From the NCBI GenBank assembly GCA_964464465.1, contig CAYXGF010000050.1, positions 1 to 13,670 of the forward strand: a stretch of 13,670 nucleotides of DNA, read 5' to 3'. Every line of letters starts with the position of its first letter. The stretch's first letter is position 1. Origin of the DNA: UBA940 sp964464465 (GTDB taxonomy: Bacteria; Bacteroidota; Bacteroidia; Bacteroidales; Rikenellaceae). Position numbers and translations under genes: made by a program. Shown one piece after another: positions 1 to 7,499 of this stretch. The notes below the pieces were generated by a model that was given only the letters and a program-made list of their open reading frames with translations, ran no database searches and was not told where the DNA came from.

Positions 1-52
1 GCGCCTCAGCGAAGTTATGAACCGGGTGTTCCCCGACGTGGAGGTATTGTGA
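1..52 (+). CDS. 3' end of an unidentified gene (5' end outside window)
   Basis: Reading from base 2, the frame gives 16 residues, RLSEVMNRVFPDVEVL, then a TGA at 50-52. Its start lies left of the window. The composition looks like a normal protein C-terminus (a short amphipathic helix, then VEVL). The stop overlaps a GTG at 49-51 that could start the next small reading frame, an arrangement typical of translationally coupled genes. The fragment is too short to assign to a family, and I do not recognise it. Confidence 0.45.
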   Translation, partial: RLSEVMNRVFPDVEVL

Positions 53-209
53 CAGGAAAAAATCCCGCCCGGCCAGCGCCCCTGAAAAGGCGAAGGCCAT
101 CAGCAAGGCGATGCACAACGTCGTCGACGAGCTGGCCACAAGAAGCCTCGAACGAGTCGGAGTCCGGGAGGCCCTGAAAGAGAAGTTCGACGGTATAGAG
201 GTGATATGA
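49..209 (+). CDS. Small hypothetical protein; reading frame apparently broken by a one-base shift
   Basis: I do not recognise the product. The TGA-terminated frame ending at 207-209 has protein-like composition back to about base 50 (ending in VREALKEKFDGIEVI), but its only in-frame ATG is at 111, giving 32 residues. A better start, GTG 49-51, overlaps the upstream stop and follows GGAGG at 40-44, but it lies in another frame. The two frames join at the six-A run at 57-62. One extra A there, or a -1 slip on AAAAAAT (57-63), would give a continuous protein of 53 residues with a basic, Ala/Pro-rich start and a helical C-terminus. The alternatives are a sequencing or assembly error, a pseudogene, programmed frameshifting, or a genuine 32-residue ORF from ATG 111. 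The stop codon lies inside the arm of the following hairpin. Confidence 0.35.
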
Positions 210-247
210 AATAGCCGGTTTCCAATCTTCGGAAACCGGCTATTTCA
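207..247. terminator. Shared hairpin terminator between convergent genes
   Basis: The arms 207-223 and 231-247 are perfect reverse complements (17 bp) around a 7-nt loop, AATCTTC. The GC-rich core GCCGG/CCGGC is closed by an AT-rich base, so on either strand the stem ends in a T-rich stretch (CTATTTCA). There is no long separate U-tract. It lies between the + strand gene ending at 209, whose TGA is the first three bases of the arm, and the helicase gene ending at 252 on the other strand, so it probably stops transcription from both sides. Confidence 0.75.
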
Positions 248-251
248 TACG

Positions 252-2633
252 TTATTTCAATATCGTAAGTTTGGCGAACTTGCTGAGCAGGGTTTTGATT
301 CCGGACGACGGAGTGTCGAACTTCACGGTAAGTTTCAAATCGCTCGTTCCCTGTTCAACATCGGTGATGGTGCCGTTGCCGAACTTGGCATGAAAAACTC
401 GCATACCGGCCGCATAGTCCGCCGCCGGTGCGGAAGCCGGCCCGGGGGTCGGTACGGAGTCTATTTTCCGCAGTTTCATATCCGAAGTAGGCAGGGCGCG
501 GCGGGGTTCCTGACGCTGGGGCTGACGAATCTGAGAAAGAATGGCCGGACGCTCGCTGCTCTTGCCGTAGACGGTACGCTCGCCGTAGCGATTCAGGCCG
601 TAACGCGGAGCAGACGGAGTGGAAGACGAACCGGAGGGTGCGGCTGTACGGGAGCTGACAGCAGATATGTACTGTTTGTCTATCTCCTTGACAAAGCGGC
701 TCATATGGCAAAACTGAGGCGAGCCCATGACGTAACGCTGGTCGCAGAACGACATGGTGCAATGCTCCTTCGCACGGGTGAGCGCAACGTAGAAAAGACG
801 GCGCTCCTCCTCTATGGCGCTCGGGTCGTCGTCCCTGCCGCCGGGAAACTGCTCGTCTTCCATACCGACTATATATACATAACGAAATTCCAATCCCTTG
901 GCCGAGTGGACAGTCATAAGTGTAACTTTGTCCGCGTCCTGCTCCTCGTCCGTGTCGACGTCCGACAGCAGGGCCACGTTCTGCAACCACTCGTCGACAG
1001 TGACGTCTTCCGGAGTATCGATGCCGTCCTCCACAGCCTCGCGCAGCTTCTGCTGGCGGAATATCTCCATGGAGTTCAGAACCTCCTCGATATTCTCGAT
1101 GGCGGACATGGCTTCGGGGGTGTTCTCGGCCTTGTAGGAGGCTATAAGGCCGCTCTTAGTCGCAACAAGACGCCCGAAGTCGTAAAGCCCCGTGCCCTGT
1201 CGCTCGCGCGAGAGTTCGTTTATCAAGTTGCGGAATGCCTCGGTCTTGCGGGCGAGCGTCTTGTCATCGGTGACGGCCGGAGTATCCATAACCTGCCACA
1301 GGCTCAGACCGGACTCCTCGGCCGCCCGCAGAATCTTGTCGATGGTCACACCGCCGATGCCGCGCGCAGGAGTATTAATGATGCGCTTGAACGCCTCGTC
1401 ATCATGCGGATTGACGATAAGACGGATATAGGCGATGAAGTCCTTGACCTCCTTGCGGTCGAAGAACGAGTGGCCGTGATATATCTTATAGGGTATCTCC
1501 CGACGGCGAAGGGCCTCCTCCAAAACACGCGAACGGGCATTCACACGGTACAGTATCACAATATCGGACCACTTGACTCCGGCCTGTGACTTGCGGCCGA
1601 AAATGTCGCGGGCCGTAAGCTCGGCCTCCTCACGGTCAGTATAGGCCCGGACCAGCTTTATCGGCTCGCCGACCGGACCCTGCGAAAAACACTTCTTGTC
1701 CAGCTCCCGGCTGCCGCGGTTGTTGCTTATCACACTGTTGGCCGCGTTGACGATGGTCTGCGTAGAACGGTAGTTCTGTTCCAGCTTGAATATCTGAGAG
1801 TCAGGAAAATCCCGCTTGAAACTGATTATATTCTCTATCTTGGCCCCGCGGAACGAATAGATGCTCTGCGAATCATCGCCCACGACGCACAGCTTGGCTC
1901 CGCCGGCCGCCAGGGACTTTATAATCTTATACTGGGCATGGTTGGTGTCCTGGTACTCGTCGACAAGTATATAGCGGAATATCTCACGGTACTTCTCCGC
2001 AATACCGGGATTGGTGCTCAGCAGGATATTCATGTTCAGAAGAAGGTCGTCGAAGTCCATCGCCATGTTGCTCTTGCAGCGGCGGACGTACTCGGCGTAA
2101 ACATCGGCGAACTCTGGCGTATTGTGGAACCGGTCCAGACCCGCCATGGCCGTATCCGAGGCGTACATCTGAGGAGTTATCAAATCATTCTTGCAGTGCG
2201 ATATACGCGAATAGACGCCCTTGTGCTTGTAGGTCTCCTCCGGAAGGGACTTCTCACGGATGATGGTCTTCACCAGATTCGCCGCGTCGGTGGCGTCGTA
2301 GACCGTGAAATTGGAGTTGTAGCCCAGCGCCGAGGCCTCAGCACGGAGTATGCGCAGGAATATCGAGTGGAAGGTGCCCATCGTTATGTAGCGGCTGGCC
2401 TGACCTACAATGGCCGAAATACGCTCCCGCATCTCGGCCGCCGCCTTGTTGGTGAACGTCAGTGCCAGAATCGACTGCGGCGGAACTCCCTGCTGAATCA
2501 TATACGCGATGCGCGATGTCAGAACACGGGTCTTGCCGGAACCTGCGCCGGCGATGATGAGCGATACGGTGTCGTAGTTCTCGACCGCGGCACGCTGGGC
2601 CGGGTTGAGACCTTGAAGTATGTCTTTGTCCAT
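252..2633 (-). CDS. uvrD: ATP-dependent DNA helicase, UvrD/PcrA family (SF1A)
   Basis: This is a 3'-5' DNA helicase used in nucleotide excision and mismatch repair and in removing proteins or stalled RNA polymerase from DNA; it acts in the cytoplasm. The 793 residues carry all the superfamily 1A motifs: Q-motif LNPAQ (9-13), Walker A GAGSGKT (29-35), motif Ia TFTNKAAAEM (59-68), motif II VDEYQDT (224-230), motif III GDDSQSIYSFRGA (252-264), motif IV QNYRST (286-291), motif V TVHSAKGLEF (574-583) and motif VI VALTRAK (616-622). A Ser/Pro/Arg-rich linker (about 660-740) leads to a small beta-barrel tail beginning GMRVFHAKFGNG (743-754), the PcrA/UvrD Tudor-like domain known to contact RNA polymerase. 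The length is somewhat above the usual 720-750 because of the linker. The ATG at 2633 gives the normal N-terminus. The gene stands alone, convergent with the left-end genes and divergent from moxR. PcrA and UvrD names are interchangeable here; assignment is secure at family level. Confidence 0.97.
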   Translation of the reverse strand: MDKDILQGLNPAQRAAVENYDTVSLIIAGAGSGKTRVLTSRIAYMIQQGVPPQSILALTFTNKAAAEMRERISAIVGQASRYITMGTFHSIFLRILRAEASALGYNSNFTVYDATDAANLVKTIIREKSLPEETYKHKGVYSRISHCKNDLITPQMYASDTAMAGLDRFHNTPEFADVYAEYVRRCKSNMAMDFDDLLLNMNILLSTNPGIAEKYREIFRYILVDEYQDTNHAQYKIIKSLAAGGAKLCVVGDDSQSIYSFRGAKIENIISFKRDFPDSQIFKLEQNYRSTQTIVNAANSVISNNRGSRELDKKCFSQGPVGEPIKLVRAYTDREEAELTARDIFGRKSQAGVKWSDIVILYRVNARSRVLEEALRRREIPYKIYHGHSFFDRKEVKDFIAYIRLIVNPHDDEAFKRIINTPARGIGGVTIDKILRAAEESGLSLWQVMDTPAVTDDKTLARKTEAFRNLINELSRERQGTGLYDFGRLVATKSGLIASYKAENTPEAMSAIENIEEVLNSMEIFRQQKLREAVEDGIDTPEDVTVDEWLQNVALLSDVDTDEEQDADKVTLMTVHSAKGLEFRYVYIVGMEDEQFPGGRDDDPSAIEEERRLFYVALTRAKEHCTMSFCDQRYVMGSPQFCHMSRFVKEIDKQYISAVSSRTAAPSGSSSTPSAPRYGLNRYGERTVYGKSSERPAILSQIRQPQRQEPRRALPTSDMKLRKIDSVPTPGPASAPAADYAAGMRVFHAKFGNGTITDVEQGTSDLKLTVKFDTPSSGIKTLLSKFAKLTILK

Positions 2634-2664
2634 ATAGATTTCTTCGTCTAAAAATAAGCGGCCC

Positions 2665-2672
2665 CAAAGTTA
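2665..2672 (-). promoter_or_regulatory. Candidate -7 promoter element of the helicase gene
   Basis: Read on the - strand this is TAACTTTG, an exact match to the Bacteroidetes primary-sigma -7 consensus TAnnTTTG. It lies about 30 nt upstream of the helicase ATG, which would leave a leader of roughly 25 nt. I could not find a convincing TTTG-type -33 box 19-21 nt further upstream, so the call rests on the -7 match and position. Confidence 0.45.
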
Positions 2673-2732
2673 AGAAAAGATTTCGGAAGTCGCGCAGAGC
2701 ACGGATTTTGCATAAAGATTTGACGATACTAA

Positions 2733-2763
2733 TTTTTTTAGTATAAAGATTGTAATAAATTTG
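2733..2763 (+). promoter_or_regulatory. Candidate promoter of the moxR-bat operon
   Basis: TAAATTTG at 2756-2763 matches the Bacteroidetes -7 consensus TAnnTTTG. A T-run (2733-2739) offers a weak -33 element; TTTT at 2733-2736 leaves a 19-nt spacer. A transcript starting around 2770 would have a leader of about 54 nt before the ATG at 2824. The box overlaps an in-frame upstream TTG (2761), which argues against that codon as the start. The region is strongly AT-rich compared with the flanking genes. Confidence 0.5.
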
Positions 2764-2823
2764 CGGTACGTTTCGTTACCGGAACGTGCAAACTTGAAAA
2801 ATACGTATAAAAAACAATATGAT

Positions 2824-3822
2824 ATGAGCGAAGTTGTAAATATCAAAGAACTCAATGAACGAATCCAGAGCCAGAGCGTTTTCGTCGACTCCCTCAGCAT
2901 GGAGATGGGAAAGGTCATCGTGGGACAGAGACATCTGGTGGACTGCCTGCTAATCGGACTGCTCTCCGGAGGACATATTCTGCTCGAAGGTGTGCCGGGC
3001 CTTGCCAAAACTCTCGCGATAACGACGCTGGCAAAAGCCGTAGATGCAAAGTTCAGCCGAATACAGTTCACGCCGGACCTCCTGCCTGCCGACCTTATCG
3101 GTACGCTCATATACTCGCAGAAAAACGAGGAGTTCACAGTCAAGAAAGGCCCCGTTTTCGCAAATTTCGTGCTCGCGGACGAAATAAACCGCTCGCCGGC
3201 AAAGGTGCAGAGCGCGCTGCTCGAAGCCATGCAGGAGAAGCAGGTGACTATCGGCGAGCAGACATTCCCCCTGCCGCAGCCGTTCCTGGTAATGGCCACG
3301 CAGAACCCAATAGAGCAGGAGGGTACCTATCCGCTTCCCGAGGCTCAGGTGGACCGTTTCATGCTCAAAGCCAGGATAACGTATCCCAAGAAACAGGAGG
3401 AGCGCGACATCATCCGGATGAACCTCTCCGGACAGGGCATGCCCGAGGTGAACAGAATAATCACTCCGCAGGATATAGTCGCCGCACGCGATGTGGTATC
3501 GCAGGTGTACATGGACGAGAAAATCGAGAAATACATCGTCGACATAGTGTTCGCCACGCGTGAACCGGGCGAGTACAATCTGGGCAAACTCTCGTCGCTT
3601 ATCAGCTACGGAGGCTCGCCCCGTGCCAGCATATCGCTTGCCCGCGCCGCAAAGAGCTACGCATTCATCAAACGGCGCGGTTATGTGATTCCCGAGGACG
3701 TGCGTTCGGTCTGCCACGACGTGCTGAGGCACCGTATCGGACTGACCTACGAAGCCGAGGCAGAGAACGTGACCTCCGAGGAAATCATCACCGAAATCCT
3801 CAACAACGTAATGGTTCCCTAA
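2824..3822 (+). CDS. moxR: MoxR-family AAA+ ATPase
   Basis: This is a cytoplasmic AAA+ ATPase of the MoxR class, thought to act as a chaperone that remodels VWA-domain partners, here the DUF58 and Bat proteins encoded downstream. The 332 residues show Walker A GVPGLAKT (56-63), Walker B FVLADE with D119 and E120, sensor 1 ATQNP (158-162), the arginine-finger region EAQVDRF (173-179), and sensor 2 GGSPRA (263-268) in the C-terminal helical lid. Length and motif order are normal for the family. The frame is open back to a TTG at 2761, but I chose the ATG at 2824: it gives the usual short helical N-terminus before VGQ, and the candidate -7 box overlaps the TTG. There is no Shine-Dalgarno sequence; the leader is A-rich, as is common in Bacteroidetes. 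First gene of the operon; its TAA shares an A with the next ATG. Confidence 0.95.
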   Translation: MSEVVNIKELNERIQSQSVFVDSLSMEMGKVIVGQRHLVDCLLIGLLSGGHILLEGVPGLAKTLAITTLAKAVDAKFSRIQFTPDLLPADLIGTLIYSQKNEEFTVKKGPVFANFVLADEINRSPAKVQSALLEAMQEKQVTIGEQTFPLPQPFLVMATQNPIEQEGTYPLPEAQVDRFMLKARITYPKKQEERDIIRMNLSGQGMPEVNRIITPQDIVAARDVVSQVYMDEKIEKYIVDIVFATREPGEYNLGKLSSLISYGGSPRASISLARAAKSYAFIKRRGYVIPEDVRSVCHDVLRHRIGLTYEAEAENVTSEEIITEILNNVMVP

Positions 3823-4718
3823 TGCAAAAGTGCGAGGTGGAAAGCGAAAAAGACATACTGAAAAAGGTTCGTAAAATCGAAATCAGGTCCCGCGCCCTGA
3901 GCAACGACATATTCGCCGGAAAGTACCACAGCGCATTCCGGGGACGCGGAATGTCGTTCAGCGAGGTGCGCGAATACCGAATCGGCGATGACGTGCGCGA
4001 CATAGACTGGAACGTGACGGCGCGCTCCCGCTCCCCGCACATAAAGATATACGAGGAGGAGAGGGAGCTGACGATGATGCTGCTCGTGGACGTCAGCGGC
4101 TCGCGGATGTTCGGCTCCACCGAGAGCATGAAAAAGAACACTCTGACTGAAATAGCCGCAGTGCTCGCTTTTTCCGCCGCGCAGAACAACGACAAGGTGG
4201 GATGCATACTGTTTTCCGACAAGGTGGAAAAATTCATCCCGCCGAAGAAAGGCAAAGCGCACATCCTGATGATTATCCGGCAGATGCTGGGATTCGAGCC
4301 GCAGGGTAAGGGGACATCGCTCTCCGAGCCGCTCAGATACATGACGGCGGTGCTGCCCAAGCGCTGCACGGCATTCCTGCTCTCGGACTTCCTGTATCCC
4401 GAATCGGATGCCGCACCGCTGGACGACGCGCTTAAAATCGCGGCAGGCAAGCACGACATAGTGGCCGTCAGGGTGTACGACCGCCGGGAAACCGAATTGG
4501 AGGACGTAGGACTCGTCGAGATGCTCGATGCCGAAACCGGCCGCAGAGCGATAGTGGATACCTCCTCCGCCCGTCTGAGAGAGGCCTATGCTGAACACTG
4601 GCGCCGCAGGACCGAAGCCGTGGAGCAGCTGCTCAAACACCACAAGGTGGACCTCGCCGTGGCCAACACCTCCGACGACTACGTTACCGAACTGATAAAA
4701 CTGTTTAAAAAGAGATAG
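3822..4718 (+). CDS. DUF58 protein with VWA-like domain (MoxR partner)
   Basis: This DUF58 protein regularly follows moxR in Bacteroidetes; it is a soluble or peripheral VWA-like factor of unknown biochemical role, probably a MoxR client or adaptor. The 298 residues contain the DUF58 signature around 42-68 (GMSFSEVREY, then GDDVRDIDWN and TAR). A VWA-like fold follows with a complete metal-binding (MIDAS) pattern: DVSGS (90-94), a conserved Thr in GKGTS (T165), and an Asp in LLSDF (D189). There is no signal peptide or membrane segment, unlike the longer DUF58 proteins that carry N-terminal TM helices. The start ATG overlaps the moxR stop by one base, and the stop directly abuts the next ATG, so translation is probably coupled. 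Family assignment is firm; the function is inferred from context. Confidence 0.92.
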   Translation: MQKCEVESEKDILKKVRKIEIRSRALSNDIFAGKYHSAFRGRGMSFSEVREYRIGDDVRDIDWNVTARSRSPHIKIYEEERELTMMLLVDVSGSRMFGSTESMKKNTLTEIAAVLAFSAAQNNDKVGCILFSDKVEKFIPPKKGKAHILMIIRQMLGFEPQGKGTSLSEPLRYMTAVLPKRCTAFLLSDFLYPESDAAPLDDALKIAAGKHDIVAVRVYDRRETELEDVGLVEMLDAETGRRAIVDTSSARLREAYAEHWRRRTEAVEQLLKHHKVDLAVANTSDDYVTELIKLFKKR

Positions 4719-5678
4719 ATGAAACGCCTGCTTATTATGATTTCGCTGCTGTGCGGACTTTGCGTCTCGGCACAGACCCGTCAGCCGGTGGTGAGCATGT
4801 CCATCGACCGCGACAGCATGAGCATCGGAGACCGTTTCACGCTCAGCGTGCAGGTAGACAAGGATATCATGCAGGTGGTGGACTTTCCCTCGTTCGGTGA
4901 CGGACGGATGACCGACCGCATAGAGGTGATAGCCGAGAGCGGTGTGGATACCGTATCGCGCAGCGGACGCGACATCGGCATCCGCAAGCAGTACCTGCTG
5001 ACCGTGTTCGACGAGGGCATATACTCCCTGCAAGGATTTCCGGTTCTCTACATCGACAAAAACATCATCGACACCATAACGAGCGCCGACTCTCTGCGGC
5101 TGCTCGTCACCACATTCGAGATAGACACCGCGCAAAACACCATTCGCGACATAAAGGCACCGCTGCGGCCGTCCGTCAAATTCGGCGAATGGTCCGGATA
5201 CGCAGGGCTCGGAATAGTGCTCGCCGCACTGTTGGCATTCGCCGTCTATGCGGCAGTACGCTACTACAAGGGCCGTCCCGTGTTCGGTGCCCCGAAGCCC
5301 AAACTTCCGGCTCACCTGACAGCCATCAAGGCCCTGGAAGCGCTCAGCAACCAGAAGCTCTGGCAGAACGGCAGGCACAAGGCTTATTATACGGGTCTTA
5401 CGGACATCATGCGGCTCTACCTCAAAGAGCGTTACGGAATCCAGGCTCTGGAAATGACTTCGGACGAGATTATAACGGCCGCCGGCTCCGTAGAACTTGA
5501 CGACAAGAACCGCAACAACCTGGTGCAGCTGTTGCAGACCGCCGATTTCGTCAAGTTCGCCAAGTTCACCCCTTCGGCCGAGCAGAACGAGAGCGCATGG
5601 TTCGACGCATACTATTTCGTCGAGAACACGAAGGCCGCAGAGCCGGATGCGCAGCAGGGAAAGGAGGTTACGGTATGA
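4719..5678 (+). CDS. Exported single-TM protein, BatD-like / DUF4381-like
   Basis: This is a conserved member of Bacteroidetes moxR-bat operons with no known activity. Residues 1-18 form a signal peptide (charged MKR, hydrophobic core, likely cleavage at VSA-Q). An extracytoplasmic beta-rich region (about 22-150) begins SMSIDRDSMSIGDRFTL, resembling the start of BatD-type domains. One TM helix follows (about 160-182), then a cytoplasmic helical domain with YLKERYGIQALEMTSDE (234-250) and LQTADFVKFAK (272-282), the pattern of DUF4381-like proteins. The 319 residues are much shorter than true BatD (about 600). The expected topology is N-terminus outside and C-terminus inside, which would let it link an envelope partner to MoxR or DUF58. 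It abuts the DUF58 stop and overlaps batC by 4 nt (ATGA). Membership is confident; the BatD relationship is tentative. Confidence 0.8.
   Translation: MKRLLIMISLLCGLCVSAQTRQPVVSMSIDRDSMSIGDRFTLSVQVDKDIMQVVDFPSFGDGRMTDRIEVIAESGVDTVSRSGRDIGIRKQYLLTVFDEGIYSLQGFPVLYIDKNIIDTITSADSLRLLVTTFEIDTAQNTIRDIKAPLRPSVKFGEWSGYAGLGIVLAALLAFAVYAAVRYYKGRPVFGAPKPKLPAHLTAIKALEALSNQKLWQNGRHKAYYTGLTDIMRLYLKERYGIQALEMTSDEIITAAGSVELDDKNRNNLVQLLQTADFVKFAKFTPSAEQNESAWFDAYYFVENTKAAEPDAQQGKEVTV
5661..5667 (+). promoter_or_regulatory. Strong Shine-Dalgarno sequence before batC
   Basis: AAGGAGG lies 7 nt before the ATG at 5675 and 13 nt before the in-frame ATG at 5681. It supports 5675, which overlaps the previous stop as ATGA, over the upstream in-frame candidate at 5597. 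The match is unusual because most Bacteroidetes genes, including the neighbours here, lack one. It also encodes Lys-Glu in the upstream gene, so coincidence is possible. Confidence 0.6.
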
Positions 5679-6478
5679 GAATGATTTCAAGATTTCTGGT
5701 GTGTCTGTCGTTACTCGCCGTCATGTTAGTACCGAAGGCCGCAGCCCAGCGCTATCCCGAACGCGGGCTTACCAGACAAGGCAACAAGGATTATCAAAAA
5801 GAGGAGTATTCCGCCGCAGAGGTCGATTACCGGCGGGCGTTGGAGAAGAATCCGGCATTCTACGAAGCGGGATTCAATCTGGGCGACGCCGTGTACCGCC
5901 AGCAGCGTTTCGACGAGGCAGCCAAGCTGTTCGCCAAAGCGGCAGCCGACTCTCTGGCATCGGAAGACAACGCCGCTCAGAGTTTCTACAACATGGGCAA
6001 TTCACTCTTCATGCAGCAGAAGTACGAGGAGGCACTGGAAGCCTACAAACAGTCCCTCAGACTGCGGCCGGACGACATAGATGCAAAATACAACCTCGCC
6101 TACACGAAGAAGATGCTGGAACAGCAACAACAAAACCAGGACCAGCAGCAAAATCAGGACAAGAACAATGATAACAACGAGGACCGCAATAACGATGACA
6201 GAGACGACTCCGACGGCGAAGACGGCAACTCCGGACAGCAGGATTCCGACCCCGACAAGCAGCCCGAGGACCAGAATCAGGATTCGGATTCCCAATCCGG
6301 TCCCCAGGGGCAGAACGACAAACCGAAACCGTCAGAGTACGAAGACGGCGACGGCGGAATATCCGAGCAGCAGGCCGAGCAGATGTTGCAGGCCGTACAG
6401 CAGCAGGAGGACAACACGCGCGACAAGATGAATGAAAAGAAAGGGGTGGCGGTAGGACGCTCCGGTAAAAACTGGTAA
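5675..6478 (+). CDS. batC: BatC-like TPR protein, exported
   Basis: This is a tetratricopeptide-repeat partner of the Bat VWA proteins, expected outside the inner membrane. Residues 1-24 are a signal peptide ending AAA-Q. TPR-type helices follow: one unit around 31-64 (QGNKDYQKEEYSAAEVDYRR), another around 65-98, and a third around 101-134 (YNMGNSLFMQQKYEEALEAY). A long low-complexity tract of Gln, Asn, Asp and Glu (about 149-226) leads to the conserved BatC tail (SEQQAEQMLQAVQQQE, ending GKNW). The 267 residues match the family. The start at 5675 is set by the signal peptide, the Shine-Dalgarno sequence and the ATGA overlap; the longer frame from 5597 would put 26 Arg/Gly-rich residues in front of the signal peptide. 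It abuts the next ATG at 6479. In B. fragilis batC follows batB; here it precedes batA. The TPR part is certain; the BatC name rests on the tail and context. Confidence 0.88.
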   Translation: MRMISRFLVCLSLLAVMLVPKAAAQRYPERGLTRQGNKDYQKEEYSAAEVDYRRALEKNPAFYEAGFNLGDAVYRQQRFDEAAKLFAKAAADSLASEDNAAQSFYNMGNSLFMQQKYEEALEAYKQSLRLRPDDIDAKYNLAYTKKMLEQQQQNQDQQQNQDKNNDNNEDRNNDDRDDSDGEDGNSGQQDSDPDKQPEDQNQDSDSQSGPQGQNDKPKPSEYEDGDGGISEQQAEQMLQAVQQQEDNTRDKMNEKKGVAVGRSGKNW

Positions 6479-7477
6479 ATGGAACATATGATTACGTTTG
6501 CACATCCCCGGCTTCTGTGGCTCCTGACGGTGCTCTTGCCTATGACAGCGTGGTATGTCTACCGTCAGATGCAGGGAGGCAGCACACTGCAAGTCTCCAC
6601 GATTGATTCGGTACTCGGCGTCCGGCGTACACTGAAATATTATCTTCGGCATCTGCCTTTCGCAATGCTGTGCTGTGTGGTGGCGCTGCTCGTCATAGCG
6701 CTCGCCCGTCCGCAGAGCAGCAGTACGGGAGAGTCAGTCTCCACCGAGGGCATAGACATCGTTCTTGCGATGGATGTCTCGGGCAGTATGCTTGCACGCG
6801 ACTTCCAGCCCGACCGCATAACGGCAGCCCGCGAGATGGCCGCCAAGTTCATCGTCGACCGCCCCAGCGACCGAATGGGCCTTGTGATTTTCGCAGGCGA
6901 GAGTTTCACGCAAAGCCCTCTTACGACCGACAAGCCTGCACTGCTGAATCTTCTGGGACAGGTGCGGAGCGGTGTGATTGAAGACGGCACTGCAATAGGC
7001 AACGGTCTTGCCACGGCCATAAACCGACTCAAAGAGAGCGACGCCGAAAGCAAGGTCATAATTCTCATGACGGACGGTGTGAACAACAGCGGCCAGATGG
7101 CGCCTCTCACGGCGGCCCAAATCGCCAGCAACATGGGCATAAAGGTCTACACCATAGGCGTCGGCACGCAAGGCAATGCGCCGTATCCGGCCGTCGACAT
7201 GTGGGGCAACGTACAGTACGTGAACATGAAGGTCGAAATAGACGAACAGACGCTCACCGACATCGCCGCCATGACCGGAGGCGAGTATTTCCGCGCCACG
7301 GACAAAAAGACTCTCGGAGAAATATACGACAAGATAAACTCGCTGGAACGCTCGCGCATCGACACCACCGAATACACGGTCTACGAGGAACTTTTCGGGA
7401 AATATGTCCTCTGGGCCCTGCTCCTGTCGGTTGCGGCGATGCTTCTGCGCGGCTTGTATTTGAAACGCATACCTTAA
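6479..7477 (+). CDS. batA: VWA-domain membrane protein BatA
   Basis: This is an inner-membrane protein with a von Willebrand factor A domain, one of the paired VWA subunits of the Bat system first described as aerotolerance factors in Bacteroides fragilis; the biochemical role is not settled. The 332 residues hold two N-terminal hydrophobic segments (about 8-27 and 57-77, the latter ending at the family motif ALARPQ), a VWA domain (about 93-285), and a C-terminal TM helix (about 307-325). The metal-ion site is complete: DVSGS (99-103), T171 in DGTAIG, and D199 in TDG. GIGV-type strands (KVYTIGVGT, 222-230) are typical of the family. Its ATG directly follows the batC stop, though an internal ATG at 6488 would also work. 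It is paralogous to the next gene, sharing SMLA(R/Q)DF after the metal site. Confidence 0.93.
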   Translation: MEHMITFAHPRLLWLLTVLLPMTAWYVYRQMQGGSTLQVSTIDSVLGVRRTLKYYLRHLPFAMLCCVVALLVIALARPQSSSTGESVSTEGIDIVLAMDVSGSMLARDFQPDRITAAREMAAKFIVDRPSDRMGLVIFAGESFTQSPLTTDKPALLNLLGQVRSGVIEDGTAIGNGLATAINRLKESDAESKVIILMTDGVNNSGQMAPLTAAQIASNMGIKVYTIGVGTQGNAPYPAVDMWGNVQYVNMKVEIDEQTLTDIAAMTGGEYFRATDKKTLGEIYDKINSLERSRIDTTEYTVYEELFGKYVLWALLLSVAAMLLRGLYLKRIP

Positions 7478-7499
7478 AAAAAGAAAGACCACACATACG

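Noticed and set aside
2761..2823. Upstream extension of MoxR from a TTG codon
   Set aside because: The extension overlaps the TAAATTTG -7 box and has no family similarity; ATG 2824 gives the normal N-terminus.
5597..5674. Upstream extension of BatC by 26 residues
   Set aside because: It would bury the signal peptide behind an Arg/Gly-rich stretch read out of frame within the preceding gene.
3819..5690. 623-codon open frame on the - strand opposite the DUF58 and BatD-like genes
   Set aside because: It mirrors two well-supported genes; its translation is rich in His, Arg and Val with no domain pattern, typical of antisense frames in GC-biased codons.
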